Shown here one piece after another: positions 8,392-17,102 of a stretch of DNA of 64,000 nt. The notes under the pieces were generated by a model. The model was not told the DNA's origin and searched no databases. It saw only the letters and a list, made by a program, of their open reading frames with translations. Source of the DNA: UBA1858 sp045105615 (GTDB taxonomy: Bacteria > Pseudomonadota > Gammaproteobacteria > UBA4575); the NCBI GenBank assembly GCA_045105615.1, contig JBGCDS010000009.1, forward strand, positions 36,724-100,723. Reading direction: 5' to 3'. A program made the translations under genes and the position numbers. Position 1 is the first letter of the stretch. Every line of letters starts with the position of its first letter.

Positions 8392-9906
8392 ATGGGTAAA
8401 TATGTAGAGCAATGTCGACGTAGAGAAGAGCAAAATCGTCGTTTGCAACAACGTATCGAAGATGATTGTCGCCAATCAGGTCATGGTCGTCCGGTGACAC
8501 GTAGAGACTTCTTAGGTAGAGGCTTTATCTCAGGAATGGGCATGGTGTTTGCGCCAACGCTTTCAACATTCTTGGCGCGTGAAGCACATGCTGAGTGTGA
8601 TCTAACAACACTGGTTCAAGGTGCTGGTAAGATTCCATTCATTAGTATTGACCAGGGTGGTGGTGCCAATATCGCGGGTTCAAATGTAATGGTAGGTTCT
8701 TTAGGGCAGGAAAACTTTTTAAGTCCTGAAGGATATGCCAGATTAGGCTTACCAGAAGCTATCATTCCAGATAATGTTGGGGTAGACCGAACATTTGGAA
8801 TTGCCATGCATCCTAATAGTGCGATGCTTAGAGGGATGCTGGATAAAACAAGTGTAGCTGCAAGAGCAGGCACTAACGGTGTAGTCATTCCGGCACGTTC
8901 AGAAAACGATACTGGGAACAATCCACATAACCCTGTCTATGGTATTGCTCAGTCAGGTGCTAACGGCCAATTTGTAGCAGCTGTCGGAACGAGAAATTCT
9001 GATACTGGTGGTCGTTCTGATGCGCCTAGTTACATGATTGATCCTGCTGTCAGGCCGACTAAAGTCAGTAACTCCAACGAAGCGATTGGTCTTGGTGGTG
9101 GAGATGATGATGGTTTTCCGACGGGTAGAGTGGCGGAAGCAGCTGCAATCATTAGTCAGTTGAAACTGGGTAAAATTACTGCTGAAGAAGCGACTAAAGA
9201 GCTTGTGCAATGTGGTTATGATAAAAGTTCTGCGACATTCAACACAGCTATTACAGCTGCTGAGTTGGATCCTAATCAGGATACTGACTTGCAAGCAATT
9301 TTCCCTAATGGCGAGTTAAATGATGGTGATTTCCGTAAAGCGGCTGCGGTCATGAAAACAGTAATCAAAGGCTTTGCGGGTGCTGGAACCATTGAGTATG
9401 GCGGTCGTGACTATCATCAGAACCCTCGTCCTGAAACGGATGAAAAAGACTTTATTGTTGGTCAAGTTATTGGTGCAACTTTAGAGTACGCGCAACGCGC
9501 TAATCAACCCGTTATGATCTATGTCTTTAGTGATGGTTCAGTCTCTGCTGATACAAATAATCCTGAAGATGATGGCAATGGAACGACTAAATTCCGTTGG
9601 CGTTCAGATAATTCACAAACGGCTGCTAGCGCAATCTTTGTTTATCAACCTGGTGGTGTAAGACCAGTGCTGCGAGGTAATGCTGCAGGTACTAATCAGT
9701 TAGGTAGATTTAGAATGGATGGTAATGTTGATACTGCTTCAAGCCCATTCGCTAATAGTGTTACATCGTTAGCAGAGGTGGTAGTGCTAAATTATTTAGG
9801 GCTGCATGGTCAGCAGGCTAGATTTGGTGCGGATGTGTTAGCTAATAATGGTTTGGGAACAGGCGCAGTGGTTGATCCATATGTGGCATTCAATCCTATT
9901 GTCTAA
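8392..9906 (+). CDS. Tat-exported DUF1501-like protein
   Basis: 504 residues. A 35-residue charged N-terminal extension precedes a twin-arginine signal (TRRDFLGRGF, then a hydrophobic stretch and AREAHA|E), so the folded protein is exported by Tat. The mature region contains a FGIAMHPNSAMLRGM segment resembling the FxLHP region of DUF1501 proteins; assignment is tentative. It lies 21 bases after the LamG gene and before a strong terminator, so the three genes likely form one transcript. DUF1501 genes are commonly paired with c-haem proteins. Confidence 0.65.
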   Translation: MGKYVEQCRRREEQNRRLQQRIEDDCRQSGHGRPVTRRDFLGRGFISGMGMVFAPTLSTFLAREAHAECDLTTLVQGAGKIPFISIDQGGGANIAGSNVMVGSLGQENFLSPEGYARLGLPEAIIPDNVGVDRTFGIAMHPNSAMLRGMLDKTSVAARAGTNGVVIPARSENDTGNNPHNPVYGIAQSGANGQFVAAVGTRNSDTGGRSDAPSYMIDPAVRPTKVSNSNEAIGLGGGDDDGFPTGRVAEAAAIISQLKLGKITAEEATKELVQCGYDKSSATFNTAITAAELDPNQDTDLQAIFPNGELNDGDFRKAAAVMKTVIKGFAGAGTIEYGGRDYHQNPRPETDEKDFIVGQVIGATLEYAQRANQPVMIYVFSDGSVSADTNNPEDDGNGTTKFRWRSDNSQTAASAIFVYQPGGVRPVLRGNAAGTNQLGRFRMDGNVDTASSPFANSVTSLAEVVVLNYLGLHGQQARFGADVLANNGLGTGAVVDPYVAFNPIV

Positions 9907-9929
9907 GTAACAGAGCTTAAATTTAGTTA

Positions 9930-9962
9930 AAAGCAGAGTGACTAGTATCACTCTGCTTTTTT
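9930..9962 (+). terminator. Rho-independent terminator of the c-haem/LamG/Tat operon
   Basis: A 12-bp stem (AAAGCAGAGTGA against TCACTCTGCTTT) with a 6-base CTAGTA loop, followed by a T-tract. It lies 23 bases after the stop of the Tat-exported protein gene. Confidence 0.92.
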
Positions 9963-10056
9963 AATGATGAAAGGTCTAAATTTAGCGACCAAATTCATTT
10001 CTTATCTTTTCAATAAACCCAGAATAGTGCTGTCTAAAAACACTTAATTTTTTATT

Positions 10057-11433
10057 TTGGGAAATTCTGTCGACCAAGCAACTAAAGTATTACATTCCTC
10101 GCTGCAGTCTTACTTGCAGTGTCCAAAGTGTGGTTGTGAACAGTTAAATAAAAATTCGACTTCTTTTGACTGTGATCAATGTAATCAGTCCTATCCACAG
10201 CTAGAATTTAATAATGTTGCTATACCATTTGTATTTGAAGATGTTGATGCCGCAATTCATGCGTGGTGTGCAAGAATTAATGGTTTTAAGAAAACTATTG
10301 GAGAAGAGATTGATCATATAAATGATCAATTAACAGATAAAAATATTAGCAAATTAACAAGAGGACGACTGAAGTCTTTATTGAAATTAAAAAAACAATA
10401 CTGCCAACAAATAACAGATCATCTCAAGTGTTTTGATCAGTATACGGTAGAACAATATTTGTATAGCGGCAATAAGGTTGCCAAAAATCAAGGTGTTGAT
10501 AGCTATGTTAATAATATATTCCGAGACTGGTGTTGGAATAATGGTGAGAACGAAGAGTTATTAGAAAGTGTCAGTGATGTAATGAAGCCTGATTATTGTG
10601 CAGGCGAAACTTTAACACTAGGATCAGGCGCATCAAGATTTTCTTATGATTTTCATCAGCGTTATAAGTCTAAGCATTCAGTACTACTTGATATTAATCC
10701 AGTATTACTTGGCTGTGCAGCTAAGATTATTAACGGTGAAACGATAACGCTGAATGAGTTTCCTTTGGCTCCTTTGGAAATACAAGATTTTTCAGTTGAG
10801 CAGCAATGTAAAATTGATGATGAAAAGAAACATGAATTCAGCTTTTTGTTAGCAGACGCATTAAATGCACCATTAGTTAAAAAAACATTCGATACAGTTC
10901 TCACGCCATGGGTGATAGATATAATCCCTATGGATTTTAGAGACTTTATTCCACAGGTGAATCGTTTGCTCAGAGTAGGCGGGCTATGGGTGAACTCAGG
11001 GTCATTAGCGTTTCTTCATCACAAACAGCAATGGAATTACTGTCAAGACGAAGTAGTGGATCTGTTGAAGAAGTATGGTTTTGATGACATTCAAGTTAGC
11101 CGAAGTAAAATTAATTACTTGAATTCACCTCATAGTGCTCATGGACGTATTGAGAATATATTCAACTTTTCAGCAAAAAAGAAATTTGATTCTTTACCCT
11201 CGAAAGAATTTAATTATCTTCCTGATTGGATTAATAATCAAAATCTTAGTATTCCAAATCAATCTGAATTAGTAGCAGCTTCCTCCACACATCTTTTGCA
11301 AGCACAGGTGCTTTCAGCCATTGATGGTGACCGTAGTATCATAAAAATTGCTGCCTTATTAGCCAAACAGTATGACATGTCTGAAGACAGCGCAGTTGCA
11401 GCTGTTCGTCAAATTTTAATAGATAATTCTTAG
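10057..11433 (+). CDS. Zinc-ribbon methyltransferase, N2227 (carnosine N-methyltransferase)-like
   Basis: 458 residues from a TTG start; an in-frame stop at 10045 and no nearby ATG leave little choice. Cys22, 25, 39 and 42 form a Trm112-like zinc ribbon. The SAM-binding loop LGSGASRFSYDF lies near 188-199. Residues ~275-335 (TPWVIDIIPMDFRDFIPQVN, then LLRVGGLWVNSGSL and a CQDEVVDLLKKYGFD helix) resemble the N2227 family, whose eukaryotic members methylate carnosine on the imidazole ring. The last ~60 residues (AIDGDRSIIKIAALLA...) resemble a PqqD/winged-helix module. Substrate unknown. It sits ~3 kb from histidine-betaine genes, so a histidine-type substrate is conceivable but speculative. 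Confidence 0.7.
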   Translation: MGNSVDQATKVLHSSLQSYLQCPKCGCEQLNKNSTSFDCDQCNQSYPQLEFNNVAIPFVFEDVDAAIHAWCARINGFKKTIGEEIDHINDQLTDKNISKLTRGRLKSLLKLKKQYCQQITDHLKCFDQYTVEQYLYSGNKVAKNQGVDSYVNNIFRDWCWNNGENEELLESVSDVMKPDYCAGETLTLGSGASRFSYDFHQRYKSKHSVLLDINPVLLGCAAKIINGETITLNEFPLAPLEIQDFSVEQQCKIDDEKKHEFSFLLADALNAPLVKKTFDTVLTPWVIDIIPMDFRDFIPQVNRLLRVGGLWVNSGSLAFLHHKQQWNYCQDEVVDLLKKYGFDDIQVSRSKINYLNSPHSAHGRIENIFNFSAKKKFDSLPSKEFNYLPDWINNQNLSIPNQSELVAASSTHLLQAQVLSAIDGDRSIIKIAALLAKQYDMSEDSAVAAVRQILIDNS

Positions 11434-11522
11434 CTGAAAATCATTAATTACAGCTAACTTTTTTGCTTATAAAATAAGCTATAATGAAGTTAGTTATATG
11501 ACTTTTTTCTCTAGATATTACT

Positions 11523-12971
11523 ATGAAGAATTCTATTCTATATATAGCTCTTGCATTAGTTTTTATCATTGTGGGTAGTGGTTATTATTTTAATACGCCA
11601 CCACATAAAGATATTTTCGGCAGAGCATTAGTGTTGATGTTCGTTGATGACAGTATTAATCAAGCCGATCTCATTGCTGAGTGGGAAAGATTAGATTTAT
11701 CGGTCGATGTTGTTGACGATTGTATGGCTGGCAGCAGTGCTAAACGCATTGCCTGTCAGGATAAATATATACAAAGTGCTTTATTGAGGGCTGAGGGTGC
11801 TCGTAAACCTCTACTCTTGTTAGCAGAGAAAGAGTCTTCACTAACACTATTTTCCGCCATAAATAAGAATGATGTAAGTAGAATAACAGCATTAATACTT
11901 TTGCAAGCTAGAGCCAGCGGAAATCATGTTGCATACAATGCAACTAAAAAGACGCTTGTTATTAGTGATGTAAATGATTTGTCTGAAAATGTATTAGCTG
12001 CACGAATACTAGCATCAACTATCAGAAATCATAATCACTGGGTATGGTCAACTATGTTGATTGATGATGGCAAAGGTTTGTTATCTCATCATGTGTTACC
12101 TCATATGGTGTCTTATCTGATTGGTGGAAAAATAAATCCAGCATATCAAATCGAATTTAATGCCGAATCCCGCTGGCAAAATCCGCTAGTTAATAATGAT
12201 AAGTTTTTCGAATTGATCGAATTAGTTGAAGAGCATGAGGTTGATAACGATATACATCGAATTTTGAGAGCTTTTTATGCCTATGATCTTAACCTTTTAA
12301 AACAATGGCCTTTTAAAAAATATAAAGCGTTTAATTTAATAAAATATCGGGATTATTTGCCCGAAAATCAGAGGGGTCGATTTGCAGTCTTCTCAAACAG
12401 GAAGGGGCATAAATTCTACTTGGATTTACAACGTTATGAAAAGTATCAACCCGAATTTGTCATTGCTCTTGATGATGAAGAAAATCTTTATCGGATGACG
12501 TCATTTTATAAAACTAAAAGATATTACAGCTGGGAGCAAGGAGGACCAAGTAACGATATGCTCTATTCACAATCTTTGGGGGCTTTTATTCATTTTCAAA
12601 ATCCACCGCCAGCGCATATGGAACTACCTTATTTGCAATACTCATCTATCTTATTTGAGAGCATACAGTTTACAGATCAAGATCCTTATCTAGAATTCAC
12701 TGATCTGAGTGGTTCAGCATTCGAAGTGCTTACTTTAAATTGTATTCCTTGCCATAGTGTTAATAAGATTGGTGGGGCTGCGCACCATTTAGATTATTTA
12801 ACCGTTATGCCTCAGCCTGGTTTTGCTCAGCCATTGTTAAGCTATTCTAAAGATGTGCTAGAGAATTTCTTTTTTAATCAAACTGCAACTGCTCAATTGA
12901 TTGGAGTGAATCCTAATTATGTCGAAGAGAAAACTGGTAAAGAGCTCATGACTTGGTTGCTAGCAAAATAA
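11523..12971 (+). CDS. Membrane-anchored c-haem protein of unknown role
   Basis: 482 residues. One N-terminal transmembrane or uncleaved signal segment (ILYIALALVFIIVGSGYYF) places the rest in the periplasm. The only haem c motif, CIPCH, is at 407-411, close to the C-terminus, with NKIGGAAHH following. The ~370 residues before it match no family I know. It lies 90 bases after the N2227-like methyltransferase on the same strand and converges with the gene at 12975. It is the third c-haem protein in 8 kb. Confidence 0.65.
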   Translation: MKNSILYIALALVFIIVGSGYYFNTPPHKDIFGRALVLMFVDDSINQADLIAEWERLDLSVDVVDDCMAGSSAKRIACQDKYIQSALLRAEGARKPLLLLAEKESSLTLFSAINKNDVSRITALILLQARASGNHVAYNATKKTLVISDVNDLSENVLAARILASTIRNHNHWVWSTMLIDDGKGLLSHHVLPHMVSYLIGGKINPAYQIEFNAESRWQNPLVNNDKFFELIELVEEHEVDNDIHRILRAFYAYDLNLLKQWPFKKYKAFNLIKYRDYLPENQRGRFAVFSNRKGHKFYLDLQRYEKYQPEFVIALDDEENLYRMTSFYKTKRYYSWEQGGPSNDMLYSQSLGAFIHFQNPPPAHMELPYLQYSSILFESIQFTDQDPYLEFTDLSGSAFEVLTLNCIPCHSVNKIGGAAHHLDYLTVMPQPGFAQPLLSYSKDVLENFFFNQTATAQLIGVNPNYVEEKTGKELMTWLLAK

Positions 12972-12974
12972 CTA

Positions 12975-13442
12975 TTATTTTATTTTGCCTGGCATGTTGA
13001 CGTAAACTAGTCTTGCATTAGCAATCCTGTGTACGCTAACTGGCGAATATTGCTCATATAGATATCTTTCTACGCCATCTCGATATTGCTCTTGTACTGA
13101 GGCCCAAGTTACCAATAGGTCATCACCAAATTTATTAAGTAACGAGCTATTTCTGAGCATCTGTAGTTCATTGGCAATACGTCCATGGCCAATTCTAATC
13201 ACATTATTCTTGTTCTGAGGTTTCCATACAATATAGTTGCCACTAGCTTTCACCTGTTCCAAATTTAAAGTGTTTAATTTGCACCAACCTTGTTTTTTAT
13301 ACTTTGCCCATTTCACGGAAAGTTTTAAAGGCTTCTGAGTGCTAAATATTCCTGATTGTGACTGATAGCGTCTATTCACCTTGGGTGAACTGGCAAAAAG
13401 CTGTAGTGCTGAGTAAATTCTTGGGCTGTCTGCTAGGCTCAT
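12975..13442 (-). CDS. Conserved hypothetical protein, possibly GIY-YIG-like
   Basis: 155 residues. The central segment GNYIVWKPQNKNNVIRIGHG, the following RIANELQMLRN, and DGVERYLYEQYSPV recall a small bacterial family with a YIxW/RVGxG/DGVERYL pattern that looks GIY-YIG-related. The canonical catalytic Tyr-Arg-Glu set is not clearly complete, so nuclease activity is not claimed. There is no signal peptide. Convergent with the c-haem gene, 3 bases away. Confidence 0.55.
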   Translation of the reverse strand: MSLADSPRIYSALQLFASSPKVNRRYQSQSGIFSTQKPLKLSVKWAKYKKQGWCKLNTLNLEQVKASGNYIVWKPQNKNNVIRIGHGRIANELQMLRNSSLLNKFGDDLLVTWASVQEQYRDGVERYLYEQYSPVSVHRIANARLVYVNMPGKIK

Positions 13443-13742
13443 ATTCTGATTAATAATTATACAATTGATTAGTAATCATGCTTGTATTTGTAAAATTTAT
13501 CTAGATATTGTGATCTAAGTAACAAAATAATAGCATATATTGTGATAAAGGCAAGCTTATGAGCACTAGTTAAAATAATTATTAAGTAGGACGGATAATT
13601 GACTCTTATATGACGTGAAATATGAGCGCTGATTGTATTTTGTACTTTTGGTGGGAAAGACTATTTTGCTTAGAGAAAATTAACGTCAACCAATGTCAAA
13701 GTGGCGTTTATAAAAGCTTTGATGACGCTGATGTGAAGTTGA
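13443..13742. other. 300-base AT-rich intergenic region with no gene seen
   Basis: Between the starts/ends of two minus-strand genes. I found no ORF with a ribosome site, no tRNA and no strong hairpin with a T-tract. It presumably holds the promoter of the 12975-13442 gene near its left side. Confidence 0.5.
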
Positions 13743-14714
13743 TTATTTTATAAGATGTGCTGTTGGAAACTCAGCGAGTAATTTTGACCAGCTACTTTTT
13801 TCAACGCTAGGGTTGAATAAATAACGGCGAGATTTACATTGTTGAATTAAAGTTTGATAAAACTTAATGTCAGACTCGCAACGCAATAACAATTTTTTTA
13901 TTTGTTTTGTGTTTTCAACCTCGAAGTATCCAGAGTATTTTTTTCCAAGTAAACCAACAGAGCCTTCTATGTCAGATGAGATAATTGGAAGTCCAGCTAC
14001 AATAGCTTCTGAAATAACATTCGCGCCACCTTCCATACGTGATGGAAGTATCAGTAAATCTGCTTGAGAAAATTTCAACTGTAGTAATGACTGAGAAATT
14101 TCTCCATGCCATTGATAGCGTCTATTCTTAGCCATTTCTAATTTAGCGTTATGTTCCCATTCTTGTGTATGAGCTTTGCCAAAATGAGAAATCTGTATCC
14201 GACTACTCGAAGGTAAGGAGCGAATAGCATAGGCAGGACGTAGTGAATCTTTCTCATCACGTAAGTGCCCAGCAATACATACATCGAAAACATGATTGTG
14301 ACGCGTTTTTCTTATAGGTTTTGTTTCCGTTGATTGGTAAATAATACGTGCTTTGTGGTGATATTGTTGTGGCAAAGAATGTGTGATGTGGGCGTGCAAA
14401 CCAATGAGTCGATCAGCATACGAAATTGACTTGAGAGTCTGTTGCTTATGTGTATGTAGAAAGCGATAAACATCAGTGCCAGTTAATGCAATTAATAATG
14501 GTCGAGTAGGGTGCCTCTCGGCAAATAGTTGTATTGAATCTGCGCTACGCCATGCATGTAATGCCAGCATAAGATCAACATTTTCATCAGAATACTGCTG
14601 CGCGACCGATACTCTGTGGCCTAGCGATTGTAAAATATTTCTCCAGCGGACTGCGGTTGTACGATTACCATTACGTGAATCAATTTTTGCCGGACTTATT
14701 AGCTGGATATGCAT
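13743..14714 (-). CDS. senB: Selenosugar synthase / TIGR04348-type glycosyltransferase SenB
   Basis: 323 residues from the ATG at 14714; a TTG 10 codons upstream is less likely because the family begins MxIxLISPA. Diagnostic pieces are LISPAKIDSRNGNRTTAVRW at the N-terminus, VDLMLALHAWRSA, LLIALTGTDVY, and a GT-B donor-site E-x7-E (E228 and E236 in EGGANVISEAI). In the described selenoneine pathway SenB joins a UDP-sugar to selenophosphate to give a selenosugar. It is divergent from senA with 89 bases between. Cytoplasmic. Strong family match by pattern and context. Confidence 0.88.
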   Translation of the reverse strand: MHIQLISPAKIDSRNGNRTTAVRWRNILQSLGHRVSVAQQYSDENVDLMLALHAWRSADSIQLFAERHPTRPLLIALTGTDVYRFLHTHKQQTLKSISYADRLIGLHAHITHSLPQQYHHKARIIYQSTETKPIRKTRHNHVFDVCIAGHLRDEKDSLRPAYAIRSLPSSSRIQISHFGKAHTQEWEHNAKLEMAKNRRYQWHGEISQSLLQLKFSQADLLILPSRMEGGANVISEAIVAGLPIISSDIEGSVGLLGKKYSGYFEVENTKQIKKLLLRCESDIKFYQTLIQQCKSRRYLFNPSVEKSSWSKLLAEFPTAHLIK

Positions 14715-14756
14715 CTTACGATTAGTATAGTGGTAAAAACGCAAGCACGTCTGTGC

Positions 14757-14769
14757 TATCGTGACGATA
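14757..14769. promoter_or_regulatory. Candidate operator between senB and senA
   Basis: TATCGTGACGATA is a 13-base palindrome (6-bp arms, one central base) in the middle of the 89-base divergent promoter region. It is the only clear dyad there, so it may bind a regulator of both transcription units. No promoter boxes are convincing enough to list. Confidence 0.3.
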
Positions 14770-14803
14770 CATCAAGTTGTCTAAGAATATAACTGAGTTG
14801 AGA

Positions 14804-16111
14804 ATGACGTTAGCAAGCTCTGAGGACCTAATAAAGCAGTTAACTGATGCACGTGCTCGAACATGTGCATTAATTGACCAGTTGAGTGAGGAGCAGTTAA
14901 CAGGTCCTAGACTCCCGACAGTAAATCCATTGCGTTGGGAAATTGGGCATGCAGCTTATTTTTACGAATTTTGGATTTTACGCCATCACTATCAAGAACC
15001 TTCCTTAATAACCGGAATAGATGAATTATTTGACTCAATTCATATACCACATGAATCGCGCTGGGATTTAAAGCTTCCTACTCTTTCTGACACTATAAAT
15101 TATATGCAACAGGTGAAAGATAGGGTTGTTCATCATTTATCTAGTGGTCAACAAGACAGTATTAGGAATTACTTAACTCAATATGCAATTTTCCATGAAG
15201 ATATGCATTGTGAAGCGTTTACATACACTCGCCAAACTTTGAAATATCCAGAGCCAAAAATTTCTTTAGATATTAAGCCTATTAAAAACCTTGATCCAAT
15301 TATGGGAGATGCCTTTATTCCCGGTGGCTCTTTTATGCTAGGTGCAGAATCTAATGATAATTTCATTTTTGATAATGAAAAATGGGCGCATGATAAAACA
15401 GTTGTACCATTTAAGATTTCTAAAACTGCAGTCAGTAATGAAGAGTATGAAAAATTCGTTAATGCAGGAGGCTATCTTCAACGTGAATATTGGTGTGCTC
15501 AAGGTTGGTTATGGTTAAGCGAGAATAATATCAAACACCCTGTTTATTGGAGATTTGATAAGAAAACTAATTATTGGAAAGTACGGTTGTTTGATAAATG
15601 GCAAAATCTACAAGCAAAATCAGCGATGGTGAATGTTAACTGGTATGAAGCGAGTGCATATTGCCAGTGGGCTGGACGTCGTTTGCCGACAGAGCTTGAG
15701 TGGGAAGTTGCAGCATCAGCTGTCCCAACAAATAGTAATGTCTGTTTAAGTAATGAAAAAAGATATTACCCTTGGGGCGATGATGCAGCTAATTCTGAAT
15801 ATGCCAATTTCAACGGTGAAACACTAGGGCCGATTGATGTTAACGCTAAGCCTGCTGGTGACAGTGCCTTTGGTTGTCGGCAAATGTTAGGGAATGTTTG
15901 GGAGTGGACAGATACAATTTTTTCTCCATACCCGGGTTTTACTCCAGATATGTATGAAGATTATTCGCAACCTTTATTTGGCAAGGCTCGTGTCTTGCGC
16001 GGTGGTTGCTGGGCAACTCGAGCTAGGTTACTGCGAAACACTTGGCGTAATTATTATGCAGCAGAGCGCAATGATGTTTTTGCAGGATTTAGGACCTGCG
16101 CAATCACTTGA
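14804..16111 (+). CDS. senA: Selenoneine synthase SenA (EgtB family)
   Basis: 435 residues from the ATG at 14804 (a TTG 9 codons upstream is the longer alternative). The N-terminal DinB-like domain carries the EgtB-type iron ligands: His49 (GHAAYFYEFW) and HEDMHCE (H131, H135). The C-terminal formylglycine-generating-enzyme-like domain has NVNWYEASAYCQWAGRRLPT, YYPWGD, NVWEWT and GFRTC. EgtB enzymes form the C-S bond of ergothioneine; SenA forms the C-Se bond from a selenosugar and hercynine. I favour SenA because senB and selD adjoin it; sequence alone could also fit EgtB. Confidence 0.82.
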   Translation: MTLASSEDLIKQLTDARARTCALIDQLSEEQLTGPRLPTVNPLRWEIGHAAYFYEFWILRHHYQEPSLITGIDELFDSIHIPHESRWDLKLPTLSDTINYMQQVKDRVVHHLSSGQQDSIRNYLTQYAIFHEDMHCEAFTYTRQTLKYPEPKISLDIKPIKNLDPIMGDAFIPGGSFMLGAESNDNFIFDNEKWAHDKTVVPFKISKTAVSNEEYEKFVNAGGYLQREYWCAQGWLWLSENNIKHPVYWRFDKKTNYWKVRLFDKWQNLQAKSAMVNVNWYEASAYCQWAGRRLPTELEWEVAASAVPTNSNVCLSNEKRYYPWGDDAANSEYANFNGETLGPIDVNAKPAGDSAFGCRQMLGNVWEWTDTIFSPYPGFTPDMYEDYSQPLFGKARVLRGGCWATRARLLRNTWRNYYAAERNDVFAGFRTCAIT

Positions 16112-16127
16112 ATAAGAAACTACGATT

Positions 16128-17093
16128 ATGCCTGATAAGAAAATTCATTTTCATGATATGCATCCTACAGTCAGCAATATGCTCGAAGATGTGGTCATTG
16201 GATTGCAACAAAGTCCTCGCTCTATATCTTCAAAATATTTTTATGATGAAAAAGGCTCGCAGCTATTTGATCAAATAACTGATACAGAAGATTACTATCC
16301 CACTAGAACTGAAATAAGCATTCTTCAGAAGTATAAGCAAGAGATTGTTGGCTTATTAAATAAAAATTGTTTGTTAATTGAGCCAGGTGGAGGCAGTTGT
16401 TCAAAAGTGCGTATTTTTGTGAATGATTTAAGACCTAGCATATATGTGCCAATGGACATTTCTAAGCAACACTTGTTGGCATCAGCAGAACAAATGTCTA
16501 AAGAAATTCCATGGTTAGATATACATACTGTATGTAATGACTTTACGTTTAAATTAATGTTGCCAGATGGGTTGCCTGATGATGCTCGAGTAGTATTTTT
16601 CCCTGGCTCTAGTATTGGTAATTTTAAGCGCTCTGCGGCGGTCCAATGCTTATCTGATATTGCAAATCTACTTAGAGAATCAGGGCAGTTGTTAATTGGT
16701 GTTGATTTGAAGAAAAATAAAATCATTCTTGAGAGTGCCTACAATGATTCTGAAGGTGTTACTGCAGAATTTAATATGAATCTGTTGTCGCGCTTAAACA
16801 ATGAATTGTCTGCGGATTTTGATCTTCAAGCGTGGAACCATTATGCATTTTATAACTCTGAAGAGGGGCGCATTGAAATGCATTTGAAGAGCATGTGTGA
16901 GCAGGTAGTAAGTATTGATGATCACGAATTTTATTTCGCCGAAAATGAAACAATACATACAGAGAATTCCTGTAAATATACGATTGAGGAATTTCAGTCG
17001 CTAGGTTTAGAGGCTGGTTTATACCCTGAAAAAGTGTGGGTGGATGATAATAGTCTTTTCAGTGTTCATTTGTTTTCAGTGAAGCCTAAATAA
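16128..17093 (+). CDS. egtD: L-histidine N-alpha-methyltransferase EgtD
   Basis: 321 residues, the standard EgtD length. Family landmarks: SSKYFYDEKGSQLFDQIT near the N-terminus, the SAM loop EPGGGSCSK, the segment FFPGSSIGNF, and a C-terminal EFQSLGLEAGL. EgtD trimethylates histidine to hercynine, the shared precursor of ergothioneine and selenoneine. The gene follows senA by 16 bases and precedes selD by 9, so co-transcription is likely and the locus supplies its own hercynine. Confidence 0.93.
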   Translation: MPDKKIHFHDMHPTVSNMLEDVVIGLQQSPRSISSKYFYDEKGSQLFDQITDTEDYYPTRTEISILQKYKQEIVGLLNKNCLLIEPGGGSCSKVRIFVNDLRPSIYVPMDISKQHLLASAEQMSKEIPWLDIHTVCNDFTFKLMLPDGLPDDARVVFFPGSSIGNFKRSAAVQCLSDIANLLRESGQLLIGVDLKKNKIILESAYNDSEGVTAEFNMNLLSRLNNELSADFDLQAWNHYAFYNSEEGRIEMHLKSMCEQVVSIDDHEFYFAENETIHTENSCKYTIEEFQSLGLEAGLYPEKVWVDDNSLFSVHLFSVKPK

Positions 17094-17102
17094 AAAATAA
17101 TT

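Noticed and set aside
14715..14744. TTG start giving a 10-residue longer SenB
   Set aside because: The family begins at MxIxLISP, which matches the ATG at 14714; the extension has no ribosome site.
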